A stretch of 13,062 nt of DNA, from NCBI GenBank assembly GCA_025353085.1, contig JANXRI010000360.1, positions 1 through 13,062 on the forward strand. The letters run 5' to 3'. The position numbers were made by a program, and so were the translations under genes. The notes under the pieces are model-generated. The model was not told where the DNA came from, did no database searches, and saw nothing but the letters and a program-made list of their open reading frames with translations. Positions within the stretch are counted from its first letter, which is position 1, and each line of letters starts with the position of its first letter. Shown piece by piece: positions 7,088 through 13,062 of the stretch. This DNA is from Betaproteobacteria bacterium (GTDB taxonomy: Bacteria > Pseudomonadota > Gammaproteobacteria > Burkholderiales > SG8-41).

Positions 7088-8398
7088 TTAAACGGGCTTG
7101 AAACGCACCACGACTTTCAGCCCGCTGCGCTGCGGCTGTTCACTCAGTTCGACTGTTGCGCCGTGTCGCTGGGCAATTCGTTGAACAATAGCCAGACCGA
7201 GGCCGCTGCCCTGAACTCCGCCCACATCCCGACGGTAGAAACGATCGAACACGCGGGATCTTTCATCCGGCGGAACACCAGGGCCGGTGTCGGTGATAAC
7301 GCAGACCGGCTGTAGGCCATCGACCTTCACCGCAACGTCGACCGTGCCGGCGTGCGGCGTGTACTTCACCGCATTGTCGATCAGATTGGCGAGCAATATG
7401 CGCAATGCATCGCTGTCGCCGGTCACCGTCACCGGGGAATCCGCTGACATGCCGAGGTCGACGCCTTTGGCTTCGGCGAGGGGCGCATACTCCCTCACTG
7501 CTTCTCGCGCAATCGCGATCAAGTCGACCGTCGTCATCGGACGTTCTGCCGCGCCCGGTTCACTGCGGGCCAGCGTCAATAATTGCTGCACGACACGTGA
7601 TGCGCGCTCGGCGCCGGCTTTGAGTTGCGCAAAAGCCGTGGCGCGCTCGGTCCCGGTGGTTGCACGTTCCGCGTTCTGGATTTGCAGGTTGACGGCGGTC
7701 AGCGGCGTGCGCAATTCGTGTGCCGCATCGGCAATAAACGCTTTTTGCAAATTAAGTGCGCCGCTCAGGCGCGCGAGCAACTCGTTGAGCGCGGTCACGA
7801 GCGGCGTTACTTCGTTTGGAACCGGCGCGACGGGCAGCGGCTCGAGTGCATCTTCCGTGCGCCGGTCGAGCGCCGAGGCCACGTCTTTTAACGGTCGCAG
7901 GCCGCGACTGACCGTTACCCATACCAGGCCTGCCAGAATCGGCAGCAAAATGAGCAGCGGCAGCATCGTGCGCAATGCGATGCCCGCGGCAAGTTCGGCG
8001 CGCGCGCGCATCGGCTGGGAGACCTGCACCACGTTGCCGTCGATCAGCGAATTAAAAACGCGCCAGTCCCCGCGCGGCGTGGCGACGGTTGAAAACCCGA
8101 GCTCGAGTCGTTGGAGTATCGGCGAGCCCGGTCGCGACCAATAGAGCTGAACACCGTTGCGGTCCCAGATCTGCACGACGACGACATCGCCGGCGATGCC
8201 CTGCTCGCCCCCCCGTGGTGCGATTGCCTGGCCCAATCCCTGATGTGGAAACGCCGCCGCCATCAACTGGAGCTGATAATCGAAGAGTTCCGCCGCTTCA
8301 ATGCGCGCGCGGGTGTAGACGGCCAACGCCGCGATCAGCGTGGCGAGCGCGAGGCCGGCCAGCAACCAGACCAGCAACTGGCGGCGGATCGAAGTCAT
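7088..8398 (-). CDS. QseC/TctE-like sensor histidine kinase
   Basis: Inner-membrane sensor kinase of about 436 residues, partner of the response regulator 21 bases upstream. I use the ATG at 8398 (MTSIRRQLLVWLL); an in-frame TTG at 8407 would add three residues and neither has a clear ribosome-binding site, so translation is probably coupled to the regulator. Layout: TM1 about 8-28, a periplasmic sensing domain of roughly 110 residues, TM2 about 142-163, and a HAMP linker. The H-box ADAAHELRTPLT carries the phosphorylated His227. An N-box (NLIDNAVKYTP, about 338-348), a G1 motif DTGPGVPP, an F-box FDRFYRR and a G2 motif GSGLGLAIV complete the ATP-binding domain. All catalytic boxes are intact. 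The periplasmic signal is not evident from the sequence; the protease next door points to envelope or metal-type stress. Confidence 0.93.
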   Translation of the reverse strand: MTSIRRQLLVWLLAGLALATLIAALAVYTRARIEAAELFDYQLQLMAAAFPHQGLGQAIAPRGGEQGIAGDVVVVQIWDRNGVQLYWSRPGSPILQRLELGFSTVATPRGDWRVFNSLIDGNVVQVSQPMRARAELAAGIALRTMLPLLILLPILAGLVWVTVSRGLRPLKDVASALDRRTEDALEPLPVAPVPNEVTPLVTALNELLARLSGALNLQKAFIADAAHELRTPLTAVNLQIQNAERATTGTERATAFAQLKAGAERASRVVQQLLTLARSEPGAAERPMTTVDLIAIAREAVREYAPLAEAKGVDLGMSADSPVTVTGDSDALRILLANLIDNAVKYTPHAGTVDVAVKVDGLQPVCVITDTGPGVPPDERSRVFDRFYRRDVGGVQGSGLGLAIVQRIAQRHGATVELSEQPQRSGLKVVVRFKPV

Positions 8399-8419
8399 CT
8401 GCGGCAAACGGCTCGCATG

Positions 8420-9085
8420 TTATGACGCTTTCCTGGGAATCATATAACCGACGCCGCGAATATTCTTGATGAAATCGGCGCCGAGTTTTTTCCGCAGGCC
8501 GTGAATGTACACCTCTACTGCGTTGCTCTCGACTTCCTCATCCCAGCCATACAGTTTTTCTTCCAGCTGTTCGCGCGACAGTACTGCGCCGGGCCGTTCT
8601 AGCAACGCCTCGAGCACCGCAAGTTCGCGCGCGGACAATGTAAGGTGGCGACCGCTCAGCGTCGCCACGCGCGTTGCCGGGTTGAGCGTCAGTTCGCCGC
8701 AGTGGATGACGGTGTCGGCTCGCCCCGCCTGCCGGCGCAGCAACGCGCGAATACGCGCCGCCAGTTCGTCGAGATCGAACGGCTTCACCATGTAATCGTC
8801 GGCGCCACTGTCGAGTCCCTTGATGCGGTCGCCGACAGAATCGCGCGCGGTCAAGATGAGCACCGGCATTCGATTGCCGTGGCGCCGCAGGTTGGTCAGG
8901 ATTTCGATGCCGTCTTTTTTGGGCAGACCGAGATCGAGCAGCAACAGGTCGTACACGTCGTTCGCGAGCGCGAGCTCGGCCGCGCGTCCGTCCTGCACCC
9001 AGTCGACCGTGAAACCATCGCGACGCAGACCGAGGCGCACACTCTCGCCTATCATTGCATCATCTTCGACGAGCAACAAACGCAT
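8420..9085 (-). CDS. OmpR/PhoB-family response regulator (QseB/PmrA/TctD group)
   Basis: DNA-binding response regulator, 221 residues. The ATG at 9085 has AGGAG five bases ahead. The receiver domain (1-about 115) has the acidic pair Asp8/Asp9, phosphoacceptor Asp51 (LLLLDLGLP), Thr78 and Lys100 (MVKPF). The C-terminal winged helix (about 125-218) includes LSARELAVLEALLERPGAVLSR, a recognition-helix region with NAVEVYIHGLRKKLG, and the wing hairpin IRGVGYMI. It is the first gene of an operon with the kinase. A CTTAA-N6-CTTAA box in its own promoter suggests autoregulation, and the same box before the protease gene suggests the protease is a target. QseB, PmrA and TctD cannot be told apart here, so no symbol is given. 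Confidence 0.95.
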   Translation of the reverse strand: MRLLLVEDDAMIGESVRLGLRRDGFTVDWVQDGRAAELALANDVYDLLLLDLGLPKKDGIEILTNLRRHGNRMPVLILTARDSVGDRIKGLDSGADDYMVKPFDLDELAARIRALLRRQAGRADTVIHCGELTLNPATRVATLSGRHLTLSARELAVLEALLERPGAVLSREQLEEKLYGWDEEVESNAVEVYIHGLRKKLGADFIKNIRGVGYMIPRKAS

Positions 9086-9151
9086 GACACTCCTGAACTC
9101 GGATTTCTTTGCGGGCTGCCATCCGCGGGCCTCGCAGCCTAAGCGCGCACG

Positions 9152-9167
9152 CTTAAACCAAACTTAA
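9152..9167 (-). promoter_or_regulatory. CTTAA-N6-CTTAA box upstream of the response regulator
   Basis: CTTAA at 9152-9156 and at 9163-9167 form a tandem pair with an 11-base period. The near edge is 67 bases upstream of the regulator's start codon, exactly as in the protease promoter, and the orientation relative to the gene is the same. It fits the half-site layout of QseB/PmrA-type regulators and suggests autoregulation. Binding is inferred. Confidence 0.65.
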
Positions 9168-9177
9168 GACCCGTCCT

Positions 9178-9217
9178 GCGGGGCACGTATTCGTGACGGC
9201 GAAATAACACGCCCCGC
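9178..9217 (-). terminator. Stem-loop just after lutC, possible weak terminator
   Basis: GCGGGGC (9178-9184) pairs with GCCCCGC (9211-9217), directly after the lutC stop codon on the minus strand, with an inner four-pair TTCG/CGAA stem. No U-run follows the stem. It may mark the 3' end of the lut transcript before the response-regulator promoter; it is not a canonical intrinsic terminator. Confidence 0.4.
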
Positions 9218-9218
9218 T

Positions 9219-9872
9219 TTATCCAACGAGCACGATGTGCACGCGATACGGTCCATGCGCGCCGAGCACCAGCGTCTGCTCGATATCGGCGGTGCGCGAT
9301 GGGCCGGAGATGAAATTCGCCGCGCGCGGCATGAAACTCGCACCTCGTTCGTCGCGCAATAATTTCCACGCGTCTTCCATGCTGCGCACCATGCGGCAGG
9401 CGCGCACCACCGCAATATGCGTTTCGGGCAGCAGGCTCGTGGTGGCCGGCGTGCGCGGCCCCGATAAGGTCAATAAGGTGCCGGTCTCCGCGATCGCGCA
9501 GAACGCGCTTGTGATACCGACCAGATCGGAACCCTCGGCGGCGCGCGCTTCGATCTTGATGCCCGCCGCTTCCCATTCGAGTTCGAACAGTTCGGGCCAG
9601 CACACCGCGGCTTTCGGCAAATTATTCTGTTCGAGATAACGCGCAATCGCAGGCGGCACTTCCGCCATGCCGGCAACCTGGTCGACGGTCGTCGAAAGCT
9701 TGGTAGCGCATGCCGCAAAACCCGCGACCGGATCGCTTGCCTGCTGCGGGCGCGGGCCTTCTGGATGTGAATTGAGATGCGCCGCAACCGCCGCGCGCTC
9801 TTCCGCACCGGGCGCACCGCTACGGCCCTGGGCCGTGCGAATACGGGCAAGAATATTGTCGCGTGCGCTCAT
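9219..9872 (-). CDS. lutC: LUD-domain protein LutC (lactate utilization)
   Basis: LUD-domain protein of 217 residues, the length of LutC/YkgG. LutC works with LutA and LutB in a cytosolic complex that oxidises L-lactate to pyruvate. Visible features are the N-terminal helix SARDNILARIR, and the LUD signature VGITSAFCAIAETGTLL (about 118-134) followed by a threonine-rich loop ahead of LLPETHIAVV. The C-terminal SGPSRTADIEQTLVLGAHGP stretch (about 189-208) is strongly typical of LutC. The start ATG at 9872 lacks any Shine-Dalgarno; the upstream 28 bases are almost wholly heptanucleotide repeats. It is the third gene of the unit, separated from lutB by mmsA, whereas in Bacillus the order is lutA-lutB-lutC. 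The fold is recognised with confidence; lactate as substrate is inferred from the family. Confidence 0.9.
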   Translation of the reverse strand: MSARDNILARIRTAQGRSGAPGAEERAAVAAHLNSHPEGPRPQQASDPVAGFAACATKLSTTVDQVAGMAEVPPAIARYLEQNNLPKAAVCWPELFELEWEAAGIKIEARAAEGSDLVGITSAFCAIAETGTLLTLSGPRTPATTSLLPETHIAVVRACRMVRSMEDAWKLLRDERGASFMPRAANFISGPSRTADIEQTLVLGAHGPYRVHIVLVG

Positions 9873-9878
9873 GTTGTC

Positions 9879-9942
9879 AGGATTGAGGATTGAGGATTGA
9901 GGATTAGGATTTAAGGCAAAAAAAGCATTTACTCAATCCTAA
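9879..9942 (-). other. Inverted repeat with three alternative pairings in the lutC leader
   Basis: CTCAATCCT at 9932-9940 is a perfect 9-base complement to AGGATTGAG, which occurs three times in the repeat array (9879-9887, 9886-9894, 9893-9901). A separate 8-base pairing joins TTAGGATT (9904-9911) with AATCCTAA (9935-9942). The loop holds seven Ts on the transcript strand. The mRNA between mmsA and lutC can therefore fold in several registers, the farthest reaching to within seven bases of the lutC start. Whether it regulates is unknown. Confidence 0.55.
9880..9913. repeat. Heptanucleotide tandem repeat (GGATTGA) before lutC
   Basis: Three exact GGATTGA units start at 9880, 9887 and 9894, followed by the degenerate units GGATTA (9901) and GGATTTA (9907). 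On the transcribed strand they read TCAATCC and end six bases before the lutC ATG, occupying the place where a ribosome-binding site is expected. Such short arrays can change copy number by slippage. Confidence 0.85.
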
Positions 9943-9951
9943 AGCCTGCCT

Positions 9952-11478
9952 TCAACCCAGCGTCGGCATGTTAAAGCCCTGCGGCAACGCGTTGGCGTCG
10001 GGCCAGCGCGTGGTCACGACCTTGTTGCGCGTGTAAAAGCGCACACCTTCCATGCCGTGAACATGCTGATCGCCGAACAGAGAATTGCGCCAGCCGCCGA
10101 ATGAATAAAATGCGATCGGCACCGGAATCGGCACGTTGACGCCGACCATGCCGACTTCGATTTCGCGCTCGAATTTGCGCGCCGCGCCGCCGGAGCGCGT
10201 GAACACCGCAGTGCCGTTCGCGTATTGGTTCGCATTGATCATGGCAATCGCCTCGTCGAGCGATTTGACGCGCAATACGATCAGCACCGGCCCGAAGATT
10301 TCATCCTTGTAAATCGTCATCTCCGGCGTCACGTTGTCGAACAACGAGGCGCCGAGGAAGAAGCCATCCCCCGCCGTTTTGAAGGTGCGCCCGTCGAGCA
10401 CCAGCTTTGCGCCTTCCGCCACGCCCTTGTCGACATAAGCCGCCACCTTGGCGCGATGCACGCGCGAAACCAGCGGTCCCATGTCCATTTCCTTGCCATC
10501 GACCTTGCTGTCGCCGGCGCCTATTTTTAATTTCGACGCTTTGTCTTTAAGCTTCGCGATCAGCGGATCGGCCGCTTCACCGACTGCGACGACTGCTGAA
10601 ATTGCCATGCAGCGCTCGCCCGCCGAACCATACGCGGCGCCAATCAGCGCATCAGCGGTAAATTCGAAATCAGCATCCGGCAACACGACCGCATGGTTTT
10701 TTGCGCCGCCCAACGCCTGCACGCGTTTGCCGTTTTTAGCGGCCGTCTCGTAAATATATTTCGCGATCGGCGTCGAGCCGACAAACGAAATCGCTTTAAC
10801 GCCCGGATGATTAAGCAGCCCATCGACGGCTTCCTTGTCGCCATGCACGACATTGAAGACGCCGTCGGGCAAGCCGGCCTGCTTCAAAAGATCGGCCATC
10901 AGCATCGATGCCGACGGCACTTTCTCCGACGGCTTTAACACGAAAGTATTGCCGCAGGCGAGTGCGACAGGAAACATCCACAGCGGCACCATCACCGGGA
11001 AATTAAACGGCGTAATGCCCGCGCAAACACCGAGCGGCTGGCGCACCGAATGGCAATCGACGCCGGTGCCCACTTCTTCGCTGTATTCGCCTTTGACGAG
11101 ATGCGGTATGCCCATCGCAAACTCGACGACCTCGACGCCCCGCTGCACCGAGCCCGCGGCATCGGCGAGGGTCTTGCCATGCTCCGCCGTGATCAGCCGC
11201 GCGAGTTCGTCCTTGTTCGCATCGAGCAATTCACGAAAGCGCATGAGAATGCGCGCGCGACGCAGTGCCGGCGTGTCGCGCCAGCCGGGAAATGCGCGCT
11301 GCGCCGCCTGCACCGCTGCGTCGATGTCGGCCGCATTGCAAAACGGCACGCGCCTGGTGATCTGCCCCGTCGCCGGATTCGTAATGTCGCCGGCACGAGT
11401 GCTGGTGGCGGGTTTTTGCTTGCCGTCGATCCATAAAGCTACGGACGGCACGGCTTTGAGTTCAACCGGTTTGTTCAT
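9952..11478 (-). CDS. mmsA: CoA-acylating (methyl)malonate-semialdehyde dehydrogenase
   Basis: Aldehyde-dehydrogenase-superfamily enzyme of 508 residues. It converts methylmalonate semialdehyde to propionyl-CoA, or malonate semialdehyde to acetyl-CoA, with NAD+ and CoA and release of CO2 (valine, beta-alanine, 3-hydroxypropionate or inositol catabolism). The nucleophile is Cys290 in GSAGERCMAIS. The oxyanion Asn is in PFNFP (about 157-161). LGGAKNH (257-262 region) replaces the ELGGK of hydrolytic aldehyde dehydrogenases, so the general-base Glu is absent, which marks the CoA-dependent MmsA/IolA group. VGSTPIAKYIY is the NAD-binding stretch, and the C-terminal GVNVPIPVP and FGGWRNSLFGDQHVHG segments are classic. 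The ATG has GGAG about seven bases upstream and overlaps the lutB stop as ATGA, so the two are translationally coupled. Its place between lutB and lutC is unusual. Confidence 0.95.
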   Translation of the reverse strand: MNKPVELKAVPSVALWIDGKQKPATSTRAGDITNPATGQITRRVPFCNAADIDAAVQAAQRAFPGWRDTPALRRARILMRFRELLDANKDELARLITAEHGKTLADAAGSVQRGVEVVEFAMGIPHLVKGEYSEEVGTGVDCHSVRQPLGVCAGITPFNFPVMVPLWMFPVALACGNTFVLKPSEKVPSASMLMADLLKQAGLPDGVFNVVHGDKEAVDGLLNHPGVKAISFVGSTPIAKYIYETAAKNGKRVQALGGAKNHAVVLPDADFEFTADALIGAAYGSAGERCMAISAVVAVGEAADPLIAKLKDKASKLKIGAGDSKVDGKEMDMGPLVSRVHRAKVAAYVDKGVAEGAKLVLDGRTFKTAGDGFFLGASLFDNVTPEMTIYKDEIFGPVLIVLRVKSLDEAIAMINANQYANGTAVFTRSGGAARKFEREIEVGMVGVNVPIPVPIAFYSFGGWRNSLFGDQHVHGMEGVRFYTRNKVVTTRWPDANALPQGFNMPTLG

Positions 11479-12875
11479 TTGCGTTCTCCATACAATTCAC
11501 GAAAAGTTTTACCCTGCGGCGCGGGCATGTCGCGCCCTTCAGTCCAGCCGCCGGCGAAGGGCAGATGATGAATCAATTTGCGGCTACCGCCCATCCATTT
11601 CAATGCACGAGCGCCCACGCGTGCTGCTATTGCGTACAGGGCCGGCCGCTGCGCCACCCAACTCCAAGCTTTGAAAGCGAAGCGCTCTTGCCACGGCCGC
11701 AACCCGCGCTCGACCTGCTTCTCGCGCAACTTGCGCATCAGATCCGGCAGCGGGATCTTGACCGGGCACACGACCCCGCATTGATTGCAAAACGTCGACG
11801 CATGCGGCAGATCGAGCGCGTTTTCAAGTCCAACATACGTCGGCGTGAGGATCGAGCCCATCGGCCCCGGATACACCCAGCCGTACGCATGGCCGCCGAC
11901 GTTCTGATAAACCGGGCAATGATTCATGCACGCGCCGCAGCGTATGCAGCGCAGCATCTCCTGCATATCGGTGCCGATCAGCTTCGTGCGGCCGCCATCG
12001 AGCAGAATGATATGAAAGTGCTCGGCGCCGAATGCGTCCTCCGCATCTTTGGTGCCGGTCGTGAACGAGATGTAATTCGAAATCGTCTGACCCGTCGCCG
12101 AACGCGGCAGGAGCCGCAGCAACGTCGTTACGTCTTCGAGCGTCGGCACCACTTTTTCAATACCGGTGATTGCGACGTGCACCCGCGGCAGCGTCGTCGT
12201 CATGCGCCCATTGCCCTCATTGGTCACGATCAGCGTCGTGCCGGTTTCGGCCACGATGAAGTTGGCGCCCGAAATACCCATGTCCGCCGTCAGAAAATGA
12301 CGTCGCAGCATCTGGCGCGCTTCGAGTGTCAGTTCACCGATATCGGTCTTGCGCGGCAATTGATGCTTGGCGGCGAAGAGATCGGAAATCTCGTCGCGCC
12401 CCTTGTGTATCACCGGCGCAATGATGTGCGACGGCGGCTCTTTGGCGAGTTGCAGGATGTATTCGCCCAGATCCGTTTCAACAACTTCGACGCCGGCGGC
12501 TTCGAGCGCGTCATTTAATGCGCACTCTTCGCTCACCATCGACTTCGACTTCACTGCCTTTTTAACGTGATATCGCTGCGCGAGTTCGCACACGATGCGA
12601 TTAACGTCGGCGGTGGTCTCAGCCCAATGTACGATTGCGCCGCGCGCGGTTGCGTTCTTTTCGAATTCTTCGAGATAGACATCGAGATTGTTGAGCACGC
12701 GATCACGAATGGCCGCCGCGTGCGTGCGCAGCGCCTCGACGTTATCGAGTTCCGCCATCCGGTCGGCGCGCCCTTTGACGAAATTGCCCTGCAGTTTTTT
12801 GAGCGCAGCTTGCAGCTTGACGTCGGCTAGTTTCGCGCCGACGCGCGCTTTGAAATGCATGGAGGCGACTTGCAT
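11475..12875 (-). CDS. lutB: LutB-like iron-sulfur LUD protein (lactate utilization)
   Basis: Iron-sulfur subunit of a LutABC-type lactate oxidation complex, 466 residues from the ATG at 12875, the usual length. An in-frame start at 12980 would add 35 residues with no family resemblance and cross the promoter. Residues 1-300 form the LUD domain: KSKSMVSEE (about 109-117) and ISGANFIVAETGTT (about 201-214). Two ferredoxin-like clusters follow: CIRCGACMNHCP (Cys310, 313, 316, 320) and CNQCGVVCP (Cys363, 366, 370), each with a short CP-type spacing. The C-terminus ends in the family motif PAPQGKTFRELY. No LutA (CCG-domain protein) lies upstream; a divergent gene is there instead. The gene has no Shine-Dalgarno, and a -10 element so close suggests a near-leaderless mRNA. 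The transcript continues into mmsA and lutC. Confidence 0.93.
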   Translation of the reverse strand: MQVASMHFKARVGAKLADVKLQAALKKLQGNFVKGRADRMAELDNVEALRTHAAAIRDRVLNNLDVYLEEFEKNATARGAIVHWAETTADVNRIVCELAQRYHVKKAVKSKSMVSEECALNDALEAAGVEVVETDLGEYILQLAKEPPSHIIAPVIHKGRDEISDLFAAKHQLPRKTDIGELTLEARQMLRRHFLTADMGISGANFIVAETGTTLIVTNEGNGRMTTTLPRVHVAITGIEKVVPTLEDVTTLLRLLPRSATGQTISNYISFTTGTKDAEDAFGAEHFHIILLDGGRTKLIGTDMQEMLRCIRCGACMNHCPVYQNVGGHAYGWVYPGPMGSILTPTYVGLENALDLPHASTFCNQCGVVCPVKIPLPDLMRKLREKQVERGLRPWQERFAFKAWSWVAQRPALYAIAARVGARALKWMGGSRKLIHHLPFAGGWTEGRDMPAPQGKTFRELYGERK

Positions 12876-12885
12876 GATGATTATT

Positions 12886-12891
12886 AGTATA
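12886..12891 (-). promoter_or_regulatory. -10 element candidate for the lutB operon
   Basis: TATACT on the minus strand, in a short AT-rich patch, ends 10 bases before the lutB ATG. Transcription would start about four bases before the start codon, a nearly leaderless message, in agreement with the missing ribosome-binding site. No recognisable -35 is present 16-18 bases upstream, so an activator may be needed. The 12876-12991 region is shared with the divergent gene. Confidence 0.4.
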
Positions 12892-12991
12892 TCGCTTATG
12901 AGGGCCGAATCCTGCGTGGGGGGCAAACCCGCGGCGTGGACATTGTTGTGCATTACACTAACGCCTGCCGTCTCACTCAAACGAGGGACTC

Positions 12992-13062
12992 ATGAACGCC
13001 AATGGCCGCAGCCTTCAAACACTCGTGCTGCTCTGTGCAGCGATTTCCTTCATATCGTCGGC
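12992..13062 (+). CDS. Start of a secreted protein, 3'-partial
   Basis: An ATG at 12992 preceded by GAGGG (12983-12987) opens a frame that reaches the right edge, giving 23 full codons. They read as a signal peptide: a short polar start with one Arg (MNANGRS), then a hydrophobic core LVLLCAAISFISS. The mature protein lies outside the window, so nothing can be said about function. It is transcribed away from lutB, sharing a 116-bp intergenic region. Confidence 0.6.
   Translation, partial: MNANGRSLQTLVLLCAAISFISS

Noticed and set aside
7287..8144. 285-codon plus-strand open frame opposite the sensor kinase
   Set aside because: Ser/Arg-rich low-complexity translation; the kinase on the minus strand carries every catalytic box.
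11565..12518. 317-codon plus-strand open frame opposite lutB
   Set aside because: Arg/His-rich composition typical of the antisense of a GC-rich gene; lutB has full domain and Cys-motif support.
12954..12959. TACACT as -10 for the divergent secreted-protein gene
   Set aside because: No acceptable -35 at 16-18 bases and no extended -10; too weak to list as a promoter.
12876..12980. Longer lutB with 35 extra N-terminal residues
   Set aside because: The extension has no family resemblance and runs through the probable promoter; the ATG at 12875 gives the normal length.

Overview
The window is a dense, GC-rich stretch of a proteobacterial chromosome, most likely a betaproteobacterium (Burkholderiales/Nitrosomonadales type). 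That guess rests on two adjacent Bug/TctC-type periplasmic solute-binding proteins, a QseBC-like two-component system, a Deg-family protease and an FeS/LUD lactate-oxidation module. It is an inference from gene content, not a database match. There are eleven genes, of which the first and last are cut by the window edges, plus one insertion-sequence remnant. No tRNA, rRNA, CRISPR array or complete mobile element was seen.

Layout. (1) About 1-3085, plus strand: the 3' part of a SelA-like fold-type I PLP enzyme is followed, one base later and then almost without a gap, by two Bug/TctC extracytoplasmic binding proteins. It reads as one catabolic or uptake transcription unit with no transporter membrane subunits in view. 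(2) 3086-3727: a 240-bp spacer with small hairpins and an extended -10 promoter, then a 132-residue conserved-looking cytosolic protein of unknown function. (3) 3746-5334: the C-terminal remnant of an IS4-type transposase (plus strand) overlaps, antisense, the 3' end of an NhaD-like ion transporter gene (minus strand). The last 35 or so residues of the transporter are therefore encoded by insertion-sequence DNA. (4) 5335-5511: a transporter promoter region with a 17-bp repeat at 22-bp spacing, then a very strong GC hairpin. (5) 5512-9085, minus strand: response regulator, sensor kinase, then a periplasmic Do/HtrA protease. The regulator and protease promoters carry the same CTTAA-N6-CTTAA box at exactly the same distance (67 bp) from the start codon, suggesting an autoregulated envelope-stress circuit that also controls the protease. 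(6) 9219-12875, minus strand: lutB, mmsA, lutC. LutB and the CoA-acylating semialdehyde dehydrogenase overlap by ATGA. lutC follows after a 79-bp gap holding heptanucleotide repeats and an inverted repeat. No lutA is present. (7) 12876-13062: a divergent intergenic region and the start of a secreted protein running off the right edge.

The most notable items are the shared regulator boxes, the lut cluster with a dehydrogenase in place of lutA, the repeat/hairpin leader of lutC, and the transporter tail rewritten by an IS remnant. I found no clear wholly new system; these are unusual variations on known modules.
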